From contig JAVWMQ010000014.1 of the NCBI GenBank assembly GCA_036637375.1, positions 1 to 40,691 on the forward strand: 40,691 nucleotides of DNA, in the 5' to 3' direction. Under the pieces are notes generated by a model. That model searched no databases. It was not told the DNA's origin and worked only from the letters and a program-made list of their open reading frames with translations. Below, piece by piece: positions 25,095 to 33,292 of this stretch. Every line of letters begins with the position of its first letter. Position 1 is the first letter of the stretch. This stretch comes from JAVWMQ01 sp036637375 (lineage in GTDB: Bacteria; Bacillota; Clostridia; Peptostreptococcales; Anaerovoracaceae). Made by a program: the position numbers and the translations under genes.

Positions 25095-26285
25095 ATGGAA
25101 AGAAGAATTGGAACTGTATCTCGTGGTATGAGAGCCCCTATTATTAGAGAAGGGGATAACTTAGAAAAAATCGTAACTGACGTAATCCTTGACGCACACA
25201 ATGCTGGCGAATTTAGCATTTGTGACAAAGACGTGGTAGGCATTACAGAAGCAATCGTTGCTAGATCACAAGGCAACTATGCATCAAAGAACCAAATAGC
25301 ATCTGACGTAAAGAACAAACTTGGTGGAGAAACTGTTGGAGTTATCTTCCCAATACTTAGCAGAAATAGATTTGCGATTTGTCTTAGAGGCATAGCTAAA
25401 GGTGCAAAGAAAATTGTACTAATGCTTAGCTATCCAAGTGACGAGGTTGGGAATCACCTAATCGATATCGACTTAGTAGATAAAGCTGGTATCAACCCTT
25501 ACAGTGATGTATTATCTGAAGCTGATTTTAACAAAGCTTTTGGTAACTCTTGTCACACATTTACTGGTGTTGATTATGTTTCTTACTACAAAGGTCTAGT
25601 CGAAGAGGAAGGCGCAGAATGCCAGGTAGTATTTGCTAATAACCCAAGAGCAATTTTGGATTATACAGACACAGTATTAACTTGTGACATTCATTCAAGA
25701 GAAAGAACTAAGAGACTTCTTACTGAAGCAGGCGCAAAACTTGTGCTTGGTCTTGACGACATTCTTACAGAAAGTGTTGATGGCAGCGGCTATAACACTA
25801 ACTATGGTCTACTTGGTTCAAACAAAGCAACTGAAGACACTGTAAAACTTTTCCCTAACGACTGTACTGATTTCGTTAAGAAAATTCAGGCAAACGTTAA
25901 GGAAGCAACAGGCAAGACAATTGAAGTAATGGTATATGGCGATGGAGCATTTAAAGATCCAGTAGGTAAAATTTGGGAACTTGCAGACCCTGTAGTTTCT
26001 CCAGGTTACACTGACGGATTAGAAGGTACTCCTCACGAAGTTAAGCTAAAATACTTAGCTGACAATGACTTCGCTCACCTAAGTGGAGATGAGTTAAAGG
26101 ATGCTATTTCTAAATACATCCAGAACAAGGACGATAGCATGAAAGGAACAATGGTTACTCAGGGAACTACTCCAAGAAGGCTAACTGACCTAATCGGATC
26201 ACTTTGTGACTTAACATCTGGAAGTGGAGATAAGGGAACACCTATCATCTATATTCAGGGTTACTTTGATAACTACACTAAATAA
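25095..26285 (+). CDS. coenzyme F420-0:L-glutamate ligase-like protein
   Basis: A 396-residue protein with the CofE/F420-gamma-glutamyl ligase pattern: an early DVVGITEAIVARSQG stretch, PILSRNRFAICLRGIA, a TDTVLTCDIHSRERT region and a late VMVYGDGAFKDPVGKIWE. CofE adds glutamate to F420-0 with GTP in methanogens and actinobacteria. In Clostridia a longer version of unknown role occurs in organisms that are not known to make F420. No other F420 gene (cofC, cofD, cofG/H) is in this window. The ribosome site AGGAG is well placed. It is a single gene with its own promoter and terminator, so it gives no operon clue. A glutamyl-type ligase acting on another substrate is the simplest idea. Confidence 0.82.
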   Translation: MERRIGTVSRGMRAPIIREGDNLEKIVTDVILDAHNAGEFSICDKDVVGITEAIVARSQGNYASKNQIASDVKNKLGGETVGVIFPILSRNRFAICLRGIAKGAKKIVLMLSYPSDEVGNHLIDIDLVDKAGINPYSDVLSEADFNKAFGNSCHTFTGVDYVSYYKGLVEEEGAECQVVFANNPRAILDYTDTVLTCDIHSRERTKRLLTEAGAKLVLGLDDILTESVDGSGYNTNYGLLGSNKATEDTVKLFPNDCTDFVKKIQANVKEATGKTIEVMVYGDGAFKDPVGKIWELADPVVSPGYTDGLEGTPHEVKLKYLADNDFAHLSGDELKDAISKYIQNKDDSMKGTMVTQGTTPRRLTDLIGSLCDLTSGSGDKGTPIIYIQGYFDNYTK

Positions 26286-26294
26286 GTGCAATAT

Positions 26295-26328
26295 AAAACC
26301 GTTCAGAATTAATCTGAACGGTTTTTTT
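26295..26328. terminator. bidirectional intrinsic terminator
   Basis: Perfect 13-bp stem AAAACCGTTCAGA (26295-26307) with its complement at 26313-26325, 5-nt loop, then TTT on plus and TTTTATATT on minus. It serves the convergent ligase-like and protease genes. Confidence 0.92.
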
Positions 26329-26346
26329 ATTGCCAATTATTATATT

Positions 26347-26904
26347 CTACCAAGCCCATCCATATGAGTTTTGCATATCCTCAATATGAACTTTAGATAT
26401 GCTGTTTATCTTTGTCTTGATGTAGTTATATGTTTCTGGTCTACTTTGTTTTAGTTTGCTAGGGCTCATTGTATATTCTGCAAATGACTGAGCGAAATAC
26501 TCCTTGTTGCTTCCTCTAATGTAGCTTTCAAGCATACCCTTATACTCATTCTTTTCTTTGATGTAAATTGCTATAAATTCCTTTGCATCATCAGAGCTAT
26601 ATGTTAATTCTGCCAAAAAATGTCCCATTTCATGAAGTACATACTCTTGTTTTGGTGATTTAACAATTATCGCATGTTTACTTACGCTAAAAACTCCTGC
26701 ATAGCTTAATGATTTATCTACCTTAGTCTTAAATCCAAGCTCTTCATAGGCATTTACAACTCTAGCATCAGCTAGAACCTTTGTAGTTTTAATAGTTACC
26801 TTTGGAGCTGCCGCATATGAAAAATCAACATTAGCAAGACCAAAACTTGTAACGATTACAGATATTATGATTAAAACTGTAAATATTCTTGTTAATCTTT
26901 TCAT
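26347..26904 (-). CDS. secreted zinc metalloprotease, anthrax lethal factor/PPEP-1-like
   Basis: A 185-residue exported protein. The signal peptide spans about residues 1-31, with likely cleavage near SYAAA-PKV. The remaining domain has the M34-type active site: LHEMGH gives H91, E92 and H95, and a downstream Y128-x6-E135 pair lies in ESYIRGSNKEYFAQSFAEY. In anthrax lethal factor (Y728/E735) and C. difficile PPEP-1 (Y178/E185, recalled from memory) the spacing is also seven residues, with E as third zinc ligand and Y as transition-state helper. The terminal LKQSRPETYNYI resembles the lethal factor LKVQKNAPKTFQFI. I start at ATG 26904, eight nt after GGAGG; a TTG five codons up overlaps that site. 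A c-di-GMP-I riboswitch lies directly upstream. PPEP-1 cuts Pro-Pro bonds in cell-surface adhesins; whether this one does is unknown. Confidence 0.82.
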   Translation of the reverse strand: MKRLTRIFTVLIIISVIVTSFGLANVDFSYAAAPKVTIKTTKVLADARVVNAYEELGFKTKVDKSLSYAGVFSVSKHAIIVKSPKQEYVLHEMGHFLAELTYSSDDAKEFIAIYIKEKNEYKGMLESYIRGSNKEYFAQSFAEYTMSPSKLKQSRPETYNYIKTKINSISKVHIEDMQNSYGWAW

Positions 26905-26920
26905 TTCCTTTCCCTCCAAA

Positions 26921-26956
26921 TTCTAAATAAAAACAACTGCTTATCTAAAGCAGTTG
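26921..26956 (-). terminator. riboswitch-controlled terminator
   Basis: On the minus strand CAACTGCTT (26956-26948) pairs with AAGCAGTTG (26942-26934), loop of five, then TTTTTATTT. It lies between the c-di-GMP aptamer and the protease ribosome site, only about 17 nt before the start codon, and so is the expression platform. Confidence 0.9.
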
Positions 26957-26999
26957 CCAAATTTGAAGAGAATCTAACTCAAAATACATCAGCAAATTA

Positions 27000-27092
27000 A
27001 TTGCTAACGGCAACCGGCTATCATACCCTTACGGCTTTAGATCCTTGGCTTTGCGTCCTTAGGTTTCCCTAAGTTTGCCTACTATTTTATTA
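27000..27092 (-). promoter_or_regulatory. cyclic di-GMP-I (GEMM) riboswitch aptamer
   Basis: On the minus strand the conserved core runs from GGCAAAC (27079) to GGTTGCC (ending 27009). Within it are a GAAA tetraloop hairpin (CTTAGG-GAAA-CCTAAG), the invariant GGACGCAAAGCC, a GATCTAAAGCC receptor-like stretch, and GTATGATAGCCGGTTGCC closing the aptamer. This order matches the Vc2 class I c-di-GMP riboswitch. The base just before CAAAC is G, which I take as Vc2 G20 (numbering from memory), so c-di-GMP rather than cGAMP is expected. A terminator follows, which suggests OFF control. Confidence 0.92.
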
Positions 27093-27098
27093 CGATCT

Positions 27099-27126
27099 AT
27101 CATATTACACTTTGCTCAAAAAGCAA
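27099..27126 (-). promoter_or_regulatory. promoter of the riboswitch-protease unit
   Basis: Minus strand: TTGCTT (27126-27121), 16 bp, TATGAT (27104-27099). Transcription would start near 27092, at the aptamer 5' edge. Confidence 0.7.
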
Positions 27127-27200
27127 TAGCTTTTTTGAAGTTTTTTGCCCATTTCAAAAAAAGATTATGCGATATTTTTGCCTATAAAAGTCCTTATTTT

Positions 27201-27240
27201 TAAATAAAAATAGACTATAAAATACTATTACAGTCTATTT
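27201..27240 (-). terminator. intrinsic terminator at the end of the ATP synthase operon
   Basis: Minus strand: AAATAGACT (27240-27232) pairs with AGTCTATTT (27216-27208), loop of 15, tail TTATTTA. It lies 29 nt after the lipoprotein stop. Confidence 0.8.
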
Positions 27241-27269
27241 CTCGTATCTCGTTTATCTATACACTTTTG

Positions 27270-28235
27270 TTATTCAAAATAAAATCCTGATTTTGGTTTT
27301 TCACCGCCAAAACTTTCAGCATCAAATTCATACATAGTTTTGTTAAATTGCTTTAGAATATTAATACCTCTGTTACTTTCAGTGAATAACATTAGCTTTG
27401 TCTTTGATGTTTCTTTTGCTTTAACAATTGACTCTGCATAGTCGTTTAGGAAGATGTTTAGATCATCTCGCCTATTATCATAAAACTCTTTTGAAACAAC
27501 CAAAACATCCATTGGAATTTCGCCTTCTAGCTTTTCTTTCCATTTTTGATTTAAGTCAAATACCGTTTTTACATTCTTGTTTTTCTTTTGTAGTTCGCTT
27601 AAAACTGGTTCTGAGGCAAGTCCTATTGTTTGATAGTTTCCAAGTCTTGTAATGAAATCGTCTTTATCTGCTATCCATTCAATTTGATCTTCTCCAAGTG
27701 CCATTCCTGCATAAACGTTAAGGAGTTTCTTTAGCACGTATTCACTTGCATCTCCTTCTTTACCATATGCAACTATAGTTTTACCTCTTAGGTATGACAT
27801 TGGTGTTTCTATATCCTCTGTTTTGTACTCGTTTTGCTTAGTCTTTTCATTATATACTCTAACAGTCTTGGTGCCTTGTACATAACTGTTTTGAACAATA
27901 CTAATTCCACCTAAGGTAATTGGACTTATTTCAACTAAGTTGTCACTTGTTCTTTCATTCATCTGTCCTGCTGTTGTTGGTGACATAATGAAAACATCAT
28001 AGCCACCACTAAGCACGTTTCCAACCATATCACCTGAGGTTGCACACTTTGTAATTTTGTAGTCGCTCTTTAAGTTTGCAACACTTTCTGTTCCTGCACC
28101 CTCTAGCGCCGCAACCTTAACACTGCCTGATAATGTAGTTGGTGCTTTTTCTTCTTTTTTACTTCCACACCCAGCTAAACTTGTAACTGCCAAAACCATA
28201 ATAATGCCCATGGCTAGAATACGTTTCTTGATCAT
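27270..28235 (-). CDS. orphan substrate-binding lipoprotein (NMT1/NitT-TauT type)
   Basis: A 321-residue secreted lipoprotein. The signal peptide ends in a lipobox, SLAGC, with C23 as the lipid-attached cysteine. The mature part has the two-lobe periplasmic-binding pattern of NMT1/SsuA-like proteins: TLSGSVKVAALEG, SGGYDVFIMSPTTAGQ, GKTIVAYGKEGDASEYVL and a linker region with QTIGLASEPVL. The ligand is unknown. No ABC permease or ATPase gene accompanies it, so it must pair with a distant transporter or act as a sensor. Its ATG overlaps the stop of the TM1266-like gene by one base, and the terminator of the whole ATP synthase transcript follows. Confidence 0.85.
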   Translation of the reverse strand: MIKKRILAMGIIMVLAVTSLAGCGSKKEEKAPTTLSGSVKVAALEGAGTESVANLKSDYKITKCATSGDMVGNVLSGGYDVFIMSPTTAGQMNERTSDNLVEISPITLGGISIVQNSYVQGTKTVRVYNEKTKQNEYKTEDIETPMSYLRGKTIVAYGKEGDASEYVLKKLLNVYAGMALGEDQIEWIADKDDFITRLGNYQTIGLASEPVLSELQKKNKNVKTVFDLNQKWKEKLEGEIPMDVLVVSKEFYDNRRDDLNIFLNDYAESIVKAKETSKTKLMLFTESNRGINILKQFNKTMYEFDAESFGGEKPKSGFYFE

Positions 28236-28495
28236 TATTTTTCTCCTCTTATGCTTTTATCGTATATCGTTTTTGTGCTAACCCCTTGAAGTGCTCCTAA
28301 TTTACCTGATAAGGCACTTATTATGTCTTGGGGTGCATCTATTGCAACACTAATAATTGATATATCCTTTTTGGTGTATGGAACTCCCATACGTCCAATG
28401 ATATACCTCCCATAAGTATGAAGAATACTATTCAATTTGTCAATAGATTCTTGGTTTTCTACAATTATTCCAATTAGTGCAACTCTTGTTCCCAT
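28235..28495 (-). CDS. TM1266-family putative iron-only hydrogenase system regulator
   Basis: An 86-residue small protein of the ACT/NikR-C-like TM1266 family. The sequence has the family pattern GTRVALIGIIVEN, then LHTYGRYIIGRMGVPY and ISIISVAIDAP. TM1266 genes usually sit beside hydrogenase maturation genes hydE, hydF or hydG, and the molecular function is unproven. Here it follows atpC, with the start codon overlapping the atpC stop (TAATG), and precedes a lipoprotein gene with the same one-base overlap. That links it in expression to the ATP synthase. Confidence 0.88.
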   Translation of the reverse strand: MGTRVALIGIIVENQESIDKLNSILHTYGRYIIGRMGVPYTKKDISIISVAIDAPQDIISALSGKLGALQGVSTKTIYDKSIRGEK

Positions 28496-28926
28496 TATTT
28501 GTACGTTCCTCTTTCTCCATCATTTTTGGCTTTCATACGAGCAATACTCTTTGCTATTGCCAGTTGTGCACGTTTAACCTCGTCAGGATCCTTTGGTTCC
28601 TTGCCAATTAGCCAATCTTCTGCTTCCTCTTTTTGCGACATAGCTCTCTCAACATCAATATCCTCTGCCCATTCTGCGGCATCAGTGTAAAGAATTATTG
28701 TATCTTTGACATCAATAAAACCATTGGAAATCGCCGCAACCTTGTATTTCTTGCTCCCAGGCTCCTTTATCCAAAGTTCTCCAACTGCTAGAAGTGTGCA
28801 AGTCCATGAGTGGTTTGCCATAAACCCTTCTGCACCGTCTTTGGTCGGAGCTATTATTATTTCAACATCTCCGTTATAAAAAAGTTTAGACGGAGTTATT
28901 ACTTCTACCGCAACTGTTTTAGGCAT
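28495..28926 (-). CDS. atpC: ATP synthase epsilon subunit
   Basis: The 143-residue epsilon subunit of F1, part of the rotor stalk and a regulator of hydrolysis. An N-terminal beta-sandwich (about 1-90, with VEVITPSKLFYNGDVEII and the GAEGFMANHS region) is followed by a C-terminal helical hairpin (about 92-140). It is slightly longer than the usual 130-140. It overlaps the end of atpD by 8 nt and is coupled to the TM1266-like gene through TAATG. Cytosolic, peripheral to the membrane. Confidence 0.93.
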   Translation of the reverse strand: MPKTVAVEVITPSKLFYNGDVEIIIAPTKDGAEGFMANHSWTCTLLAVGELWIKEPGSKKYKVAAISNGFIDVKDTIILYTDAAEWAEDIDVERAMSQKEEAEDWLIGKEPKDPDEVKRAQLAIAKSIARMKAKNDGERGTYK

Positions 28927-30322
28927 TTGATTTACCTTTTTCCTTTTCGTATTTCTCTACAACTTCATCAATGCTACCTACAAACAGGAACATTGATTCT
29001 GGAATATGGTCATGTTTACCTTCCAAAATTTCCTTGAAACTTCTAACAGTTTCTTCGATGGTCAAATATTTGCCAGGTATTCCATTAAACTGTTCTGCCA
29101 CACCAAATGGCTGTGACATAAATCTTTGAATTTTTCTAGCTCTGTTAACTACAAGTTTATCGGAATCAGAAAGCTCGTCCATTCCCAAAATAGCAATTAT
29201 ATCTTGTAGTTCCTTGTATCTTTGTAGTACCTCCTGTACCTGCCTTGCAACATTGTAATGTTCCTCACCAATTATTAGAGGATCCATAATCCTTGAAGTG
29301 GATTCAAGGGGATCAACCGCTGGATATATTCCAAGCTCAGTAATAGAACGGCTCAAAACTGTAGTCGCATCAAGGTGGGCAAAGGTTGTCGCTGGTGCTG
29401 GGTCAGTCAAGTCATCTGCTGGTACATAAATCGCCTGTACTGACGTAATTGAACCTTTTTTGGTCGAGGTTATCCTCTCCTGCAAAGCTCCCATTTCAGT
29501 TGCCAGTGTAGGCTGATAACCTACTGCTGATGGCACACGTCCAAGTAATGCTGATACTTCTGATCCTGCCTGAGTAAATCTAAATATATTATCAATAAAT
29601 AGAAGTACATCCTGTCCTTCTTCATCTCTAAAGTTTTCCGCCATAGTTAATCCTGTTAAGGCAACTCTCATTCTTGCCCCAGGCGGCTCGTTCATTTGTC
29701 CAAACACCATTGCTGTTTTTTCGATAACTCCAGAATCGCTCATTTCGTGATAAAGGTCATTCCCCTCACGAGTACGTTCTCCTACCCCAGCAAAAACCGA
29801 AATACCACCATGTTCTGTTGCGATATTTCTAATTAATTCCTGAATTAAAACGGTTTTGCCAACTCCAGCACCACCAAAAAGTCCAACCTTACCACCTCTA
29901 GTGTATGGTGCAATTAAGTCTATTACCTTAATCCCTGTTTCAAAAATTTGAGCAGTCGTATCTTGCTGATCAAAACTTGGGGCAGGTCTGTGTATTGATG
30001 CTTTTTTGTTTGTATTTACATCGCCTTTTTCATCAATAGTTTCGCCTATTACATTAAATAGCCTTCCCAGCACTTCCTTACCTACAGGAACCTCAATTGG
30101 TCTGCCTGTATCAGTTGCTGGCAATCCTCTCTTTAGTCCATCTGTTGATGACAGCGAAATACATCTAACAACGTCATCTCCAACATGCTGAGCAACTTCA
30201 GCCACAATGGTTTTATCTCCATGGGTAATGTGAATTGCATTTAGCAGCTCTGGCATTTCTTTTGGGTCAAATCTAACATCTATTACAGGCCCAATTATCT
30301 GGTGTATTTTACCTATATTCAC
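28919..30322 (-). CDS. atpD: ATP synthase beta subunit
   Basis: The 467-residue catalytic subunit of F1. The P-loop GGAGVGKT is at 150-157, the catalytic Glu is E182 in GERTREG, the Walker B strand LLFID is at 240-244, and the DELSD loop near residue 390 (DELSDSDKL) contacts gamma. The length is typical and all motifs are intact. It lies 10 nt after atpG and overlaps atpC by 8 nt, in the normal order of bacterial atp operons. The N-terminus reads MNIGKIHQIIGPVIDV, confirming the start. Confidence 0.98.
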   Translation of the reverse strand: MNIGKIHQIIGPVIDVRFDPKEMPELLNAIHITHGDKTIVAEVAQHVGDDVVRCISLSSTDGLKRGLPATDTGRPIEVPVGKEVLGRLFNVIGETIDEKGDVNTNKKASIHRPAPSFDQQDTTAQIFETGIKVIDLIAPYTRGGKVGLFGGAGVGKTVLIQELIRNIATEHGGISVFAGVGERTREGNDLYHEMSDSGVIEKTAMVFGQMNEPPGARMRVALTGLTMAENFRDEEGQDVLLFIDNIFRFTQAGSEVSALLGRVPSAVGYQPTLATEMGALQERITSTKKGSITSVQAIYVPADDLTDPAPATTFAHLDATTVLSRSITELGIYPAVDPLESTSRIMDPLIIGEEHYNVARQVQEVLQRYKELQDIIAILGMDELSDSDKLVVNRARKIQRFMSQPFGVAEQFNGIPGKYLTIEETVRSFKEILEGKHDHIPESMFLFVGSIDEVVEKYEKEKGKSNA

Positions 30323-30332
30323 CTGACACCTC

Positions 30333-31199
30333 CTATTTTTGTGCTTCTGAGCCAGCTACAATTTCGATTATTTCATCGGTAATTGCAGACTGCCTTGCTC
30401 TGTTATAATTTAAGGATAAATTGTCTAGCATATCCCTTGCATTTTCTGTTGCGTTTTCCATCGCCATTCGTCTTGCTGCATGTTCACATGTAGCTGACTC
30501 AACAATAGCGCCATGAATTGAAATTTCAACGTACTTAGGAACTAGGTAGTTGAACACTTCCTCTACTGACGGATGATATTCAATTGCCTTTGGGTGCATC
30601 AAAATTTCAGGATCGTATTTAATATCAAATGGTAGCAGAGTTATATTTCTAACTCTCTGGTCTAGAGGGCTAATATATGAAGTATATATTAACTTCACCT
30701 GATCTATTTCCCCAGACTCATAAAGTTCTAATATAGGCCTTGCTATTTTCATTGATTCCAAAAACGAAATTGATTCTGGTGGTGCTACATAGTCCTCAAG
30801 TATCTCATAATCTCTCCTTTGGAAATACTCAAGCCCTCGCTTGCCAATTGCAACTATAACACTTTCTCCACCTTCTTCATTAATGCTCCTCTTTGCTTCT
30901 TTGATTATATTTGAATTAAATCCACCACAAAGTCCTCTACCACTTGAAATTATTATGTAACAAGTCTTTTTGATTTCTCTATTTCCTGCCAAATATTTTG
31001 ACGGAACGTCATCTTCATTGGCAAAAATTTCTTTGATAGAGTGTATTACAAAGTGGAAGTTTTCGTTTGTTTTTTCAAAGGTAGCTTTGGCACGTCTTAA
31101 TTTTGCAGCTGAAACAAGCTTCATTGCATTAGTAATATGTTCCATGCTAGTAACACTGCTTATTCGCCTTTTTACATCTTTTATGTCACTTGATGCCAT
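30333..31199 (-). CDS. atpG: ATP synthase gamma subunit
   Basis: The 288-residue rotor shaft of F1. The N-terminal helix begins MASSDIKDVKRRISSV with TNAMKLVSAAKLRRA, and the C-terminal helix ends NLSLNYNRARQSAITDEI-type, the pair forming the coiled coil inside the alpha3beta3 ring. The central SGRGLCGGFN motif is the Rossmann-like fold signature. GGGGGG precedes the ATG. It lies between atpA and atpD, with short gaps. Confidence 0.97.
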   Translation of the reverse strand: MASSDIKDVKRRISSVTSMEHITNAMKLVSAAKLRRAKATFEKTNENFHFVIHSIKEIFANEDDVPSKYLAGNREIKKTCYIIISSGRGLCGGFNSNIIKEAKRSINEEGGESVIVAIGKRGLEYFQRRDYEILEDYVAPPESISFLESMKIARPILELYESGEIDQVKLIYTSYISPLDQRVRNITLLPFDIKYDPEILMHPKAIEYHPSVEEVFNYLVPKYVEISIHGAIVESATCEHAARRMAMENATENARDMLDNLSLNYNRARQSAITDEIIEIVAGSEAQK

Positions 31200-31221
31200 A
31201 ACCGTCCCCCCTTTTTGTAGC

Positions 31222-32739
31222 TTATACTATATTGAAGTTAGTGTTTTTATCAAATTCCAATATAGCCTCTATCAGTTTTGCTTCTACTTCATCGGTAAAA
31301 TCACCAGTTTTGCTGATTTCACTGCCAATTTCACTATAGTGAGTGTCCATAAAATTGAAAAACTCTTTTTCATAGTCCTTAATTTTATCAACTTCTACTT
31401 CTTTTAGGTATCCATTTATTGCAGCATAAATAATCATAACCTGATGTTCCACTGCTATTGGCTGATATTGCGGCTGCTTAATTATTTCCATTAATATCTT
31501 GCCTTGGTCAAGTCTTGCCTTGGTATCTGCATCAATATCTGAACCAAACTGAGAGAAATTTGCAAGTTCCCTATACTGTGCCAGTTCAAGCTTAACTCTA
31601 CTTGAAACTTTTTTCATTGCCTTAATTTGTGCATTACCTCCAACACGAGATACTGAAATACCAACATTAATTGCAGGTCTCTGCCCTGCAAAGAAAAGTT
31701 CGCTTTCCAAAAATATCTGTCCATCTGTAATTGAAATTACATTGGTTGGAATATATGCTGATACATCTCCTGCCTGTGTTTCGATTATTGGCAGCGCCGT
31801 AATTGATCCGCCACCAAGCCCATCTGAAAGCTTAGCTGCTCTCTCAAGGAGTCTGCTATGAAGATAAAAAACATCTCCAGGATAAGCTTCTCTGCCAGGT
31901 GGTCTCCTAAGTAATAATGACATTGCTCTGTATGCAACAGCATGTTTACTTAAATCATCGTATATAATTAATACATCCTTACCCTCATACATGAATTCTT
32001 CTGCCATTGCACACCCTGCATAAGGCGCAATGTACTGAAGCGGTGCAGCATCACTTGCTGTTGCCGATACTACAATTGTATATTCCATTGCTCTTTTGTT
32101 TTCTAGGTTTTGAACTAGCTGTGCCACAGTTGACTGTTTTTGACCTATTGCTACATAAATACAAATTATATCCTTATCTTTTTGGTTCAATATTGTATCT
32201 ATTGCTATGGCAGTTTTGCCTGTTTGCTTGTCACCAATTATAAGTTCTCTTTGTCCTTTACCGATTGGAACCATTGAGTCAATGGCTTTTAACCCTGTTT
32301 GTAACGGTTCTTTTACTGATTGTCTTGGCAAAACCCCTGGTGCTGGGTTTTCGATTGGTCTTTTATTTTTGGCTGTAATTGGTCCTTTACCATCAATTGG
32401 CGCTCCAAGAGCATTTACAACTCTGCCTATCATTTCTTTGCCAACAGGAACACTAACAACGCCTCCAGTTGGTTTGACAATATCCCCTTCTTTGATTTTT
32501 TGGTCAGAGCCTAATATTACTGCTCCGACATTATCTTCTTCTAGGTTTAGCGCCATACCAAATGTGTTGTTTCCAAAGTCTAGAAGCTCACCTGCTATAC
32601 AGTTATCTAGCCCATAAACTCTCGCAATTCCATCACCTACTTGAATAACTGTACCAAAGTCAGATACATCAAGCTGGTTCTTGTAATTTTTGATTTGTTC
32701 TTTTATAACTGCACTAATTTCTTCCGGTCTTAGATTCAT
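31222..32739 (-). CDS. atpA: ATP synthase alpha subunit
   Basis: The 505-residue non-catalytic nucleotide-binding subunit of F1. The P-loop GDKQTGKT is at 169-176, the arginine finger is R365 in SVSRVGG, and the N-terminus MNLRPEEISAVIKEQI binds delta. The length and motifs are typical. It follows atpH by one base and precedes atpG by 22 nt. Confidence 0.98.
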   Translation of the reverse strand: MNLRPEEISAVIKEQIKNYKNQLDVSDFGTVIQVGDGIARVYGLDNCIAGELLDFGNNTFGMALNLEEDNVGAVILGSDQKIKEGDIVKPTGGVVSVPVGKEMIGRVVNALGAPIDGKGPITAKNKRPIENPAPGVLPRQSVKEPLQTGLKAIDSMVPIGKGQRELIIGDKQTGKTAIAIDTILNQKDKDIICIYVAIGQKQSTVAQLVQNLENKRAMEYTIVVSATASDAAPLQYIAPYAGCAMAEEFMYEGKDVLIIYDDLSKHAVAYRAMSLLLRRPPGREAYPGDVFYLHSRLLERAAKLSDGLGGGSITALPIIETQAGDVSAYIPTNVISITDGQIFLESELFFAGQRPAINVGISVSRVGGNAQIKAMKKVSSRVKLELAQYRELANFSQFGSDIDADTKARLDQGKILMEIIKQPQYQPIAVEHQVMIIYAAINGYLKEVEVDKIKDYEKEFFNFMDTHYSEIGSEISKTGDFTDEVEAKLIEAILEFDKNTNFNIV

Positions 32740-32740
32740 C

Positions 32741-33292
32741 TTATCTTGCGCCTCCTTCCTTCATTATGCTATCTCCAAGATTTTTTAGCCTTCCTTTTAA
32801 CGAAGCATCTAAAATCTTGCCTTCAATATGTATTTTGACACCTCCTATTAGAGAAGTGTCTATTTCATTTTTAAGTTTTACATTTTTAGACAAAAGTTTT
32901 GAAACTTTTGCATCAAATTCTGCCAGCTTTTCATCAGATAGCTTAGTTACAGAGTATATCTCTCCATACGCTACACCTTCCTTACGATTAACTAGCTTTT
33001 CAAATTCTTTTATTATTCCCCTATAACGTCTAGTCCTGCCCTTGTCAATTAATACACAGAGTAGATTTAACATCTCCTCGCAAACTTCCCCCTCAAAGAT
33101 TGTTTCTATTACTCTTTTTTTGTCATCATTTGCAATTGTCGGTGTATTAATAAAAGCAAGCAAATCTGGTTCTTGGTTAAATACCTCAAGAACCTCTTTA
33201 CTCTCTTTTAGAATTATATCTATTTTGTCTACATCTTTGGCTGCCTGGTAAAGGGCATTACCGTAAGTTATGTCTATGGTTAGTTCTGCCAT
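32741..33292 (-). CDS. atpH: ATP synthase delta subunit
   Basis: The 183-residue delta subunit, the peripheral-stalk link between alpha and b. The typical N-terminal helical bundle (about 1-105) starts with YGNALYQAAKD, and the C-terminal end has the conserved IDTSLIGGVKIHIEGKILDAS pattern. It overlaps atpF by 13 nt and lies one base before atpA. Confidence 0.95.
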   Translation of the reverse strand: MAELTIDITYGNALYQAAKDVDKIDIILKESKEVLEVFNQEPDLLAFINTPTIANDDKKRVIETIFEGEVCEEMLNLLCVLIDKGRTRRYRGIIKEFEKLVNRKEGVAYGEIYSVTKLSDEKLAEFDAKVSKLLSKNVKLKNEIDTSLIGGVKIHIEGKILDASLKGRLKNLGDSIMKEGGAR

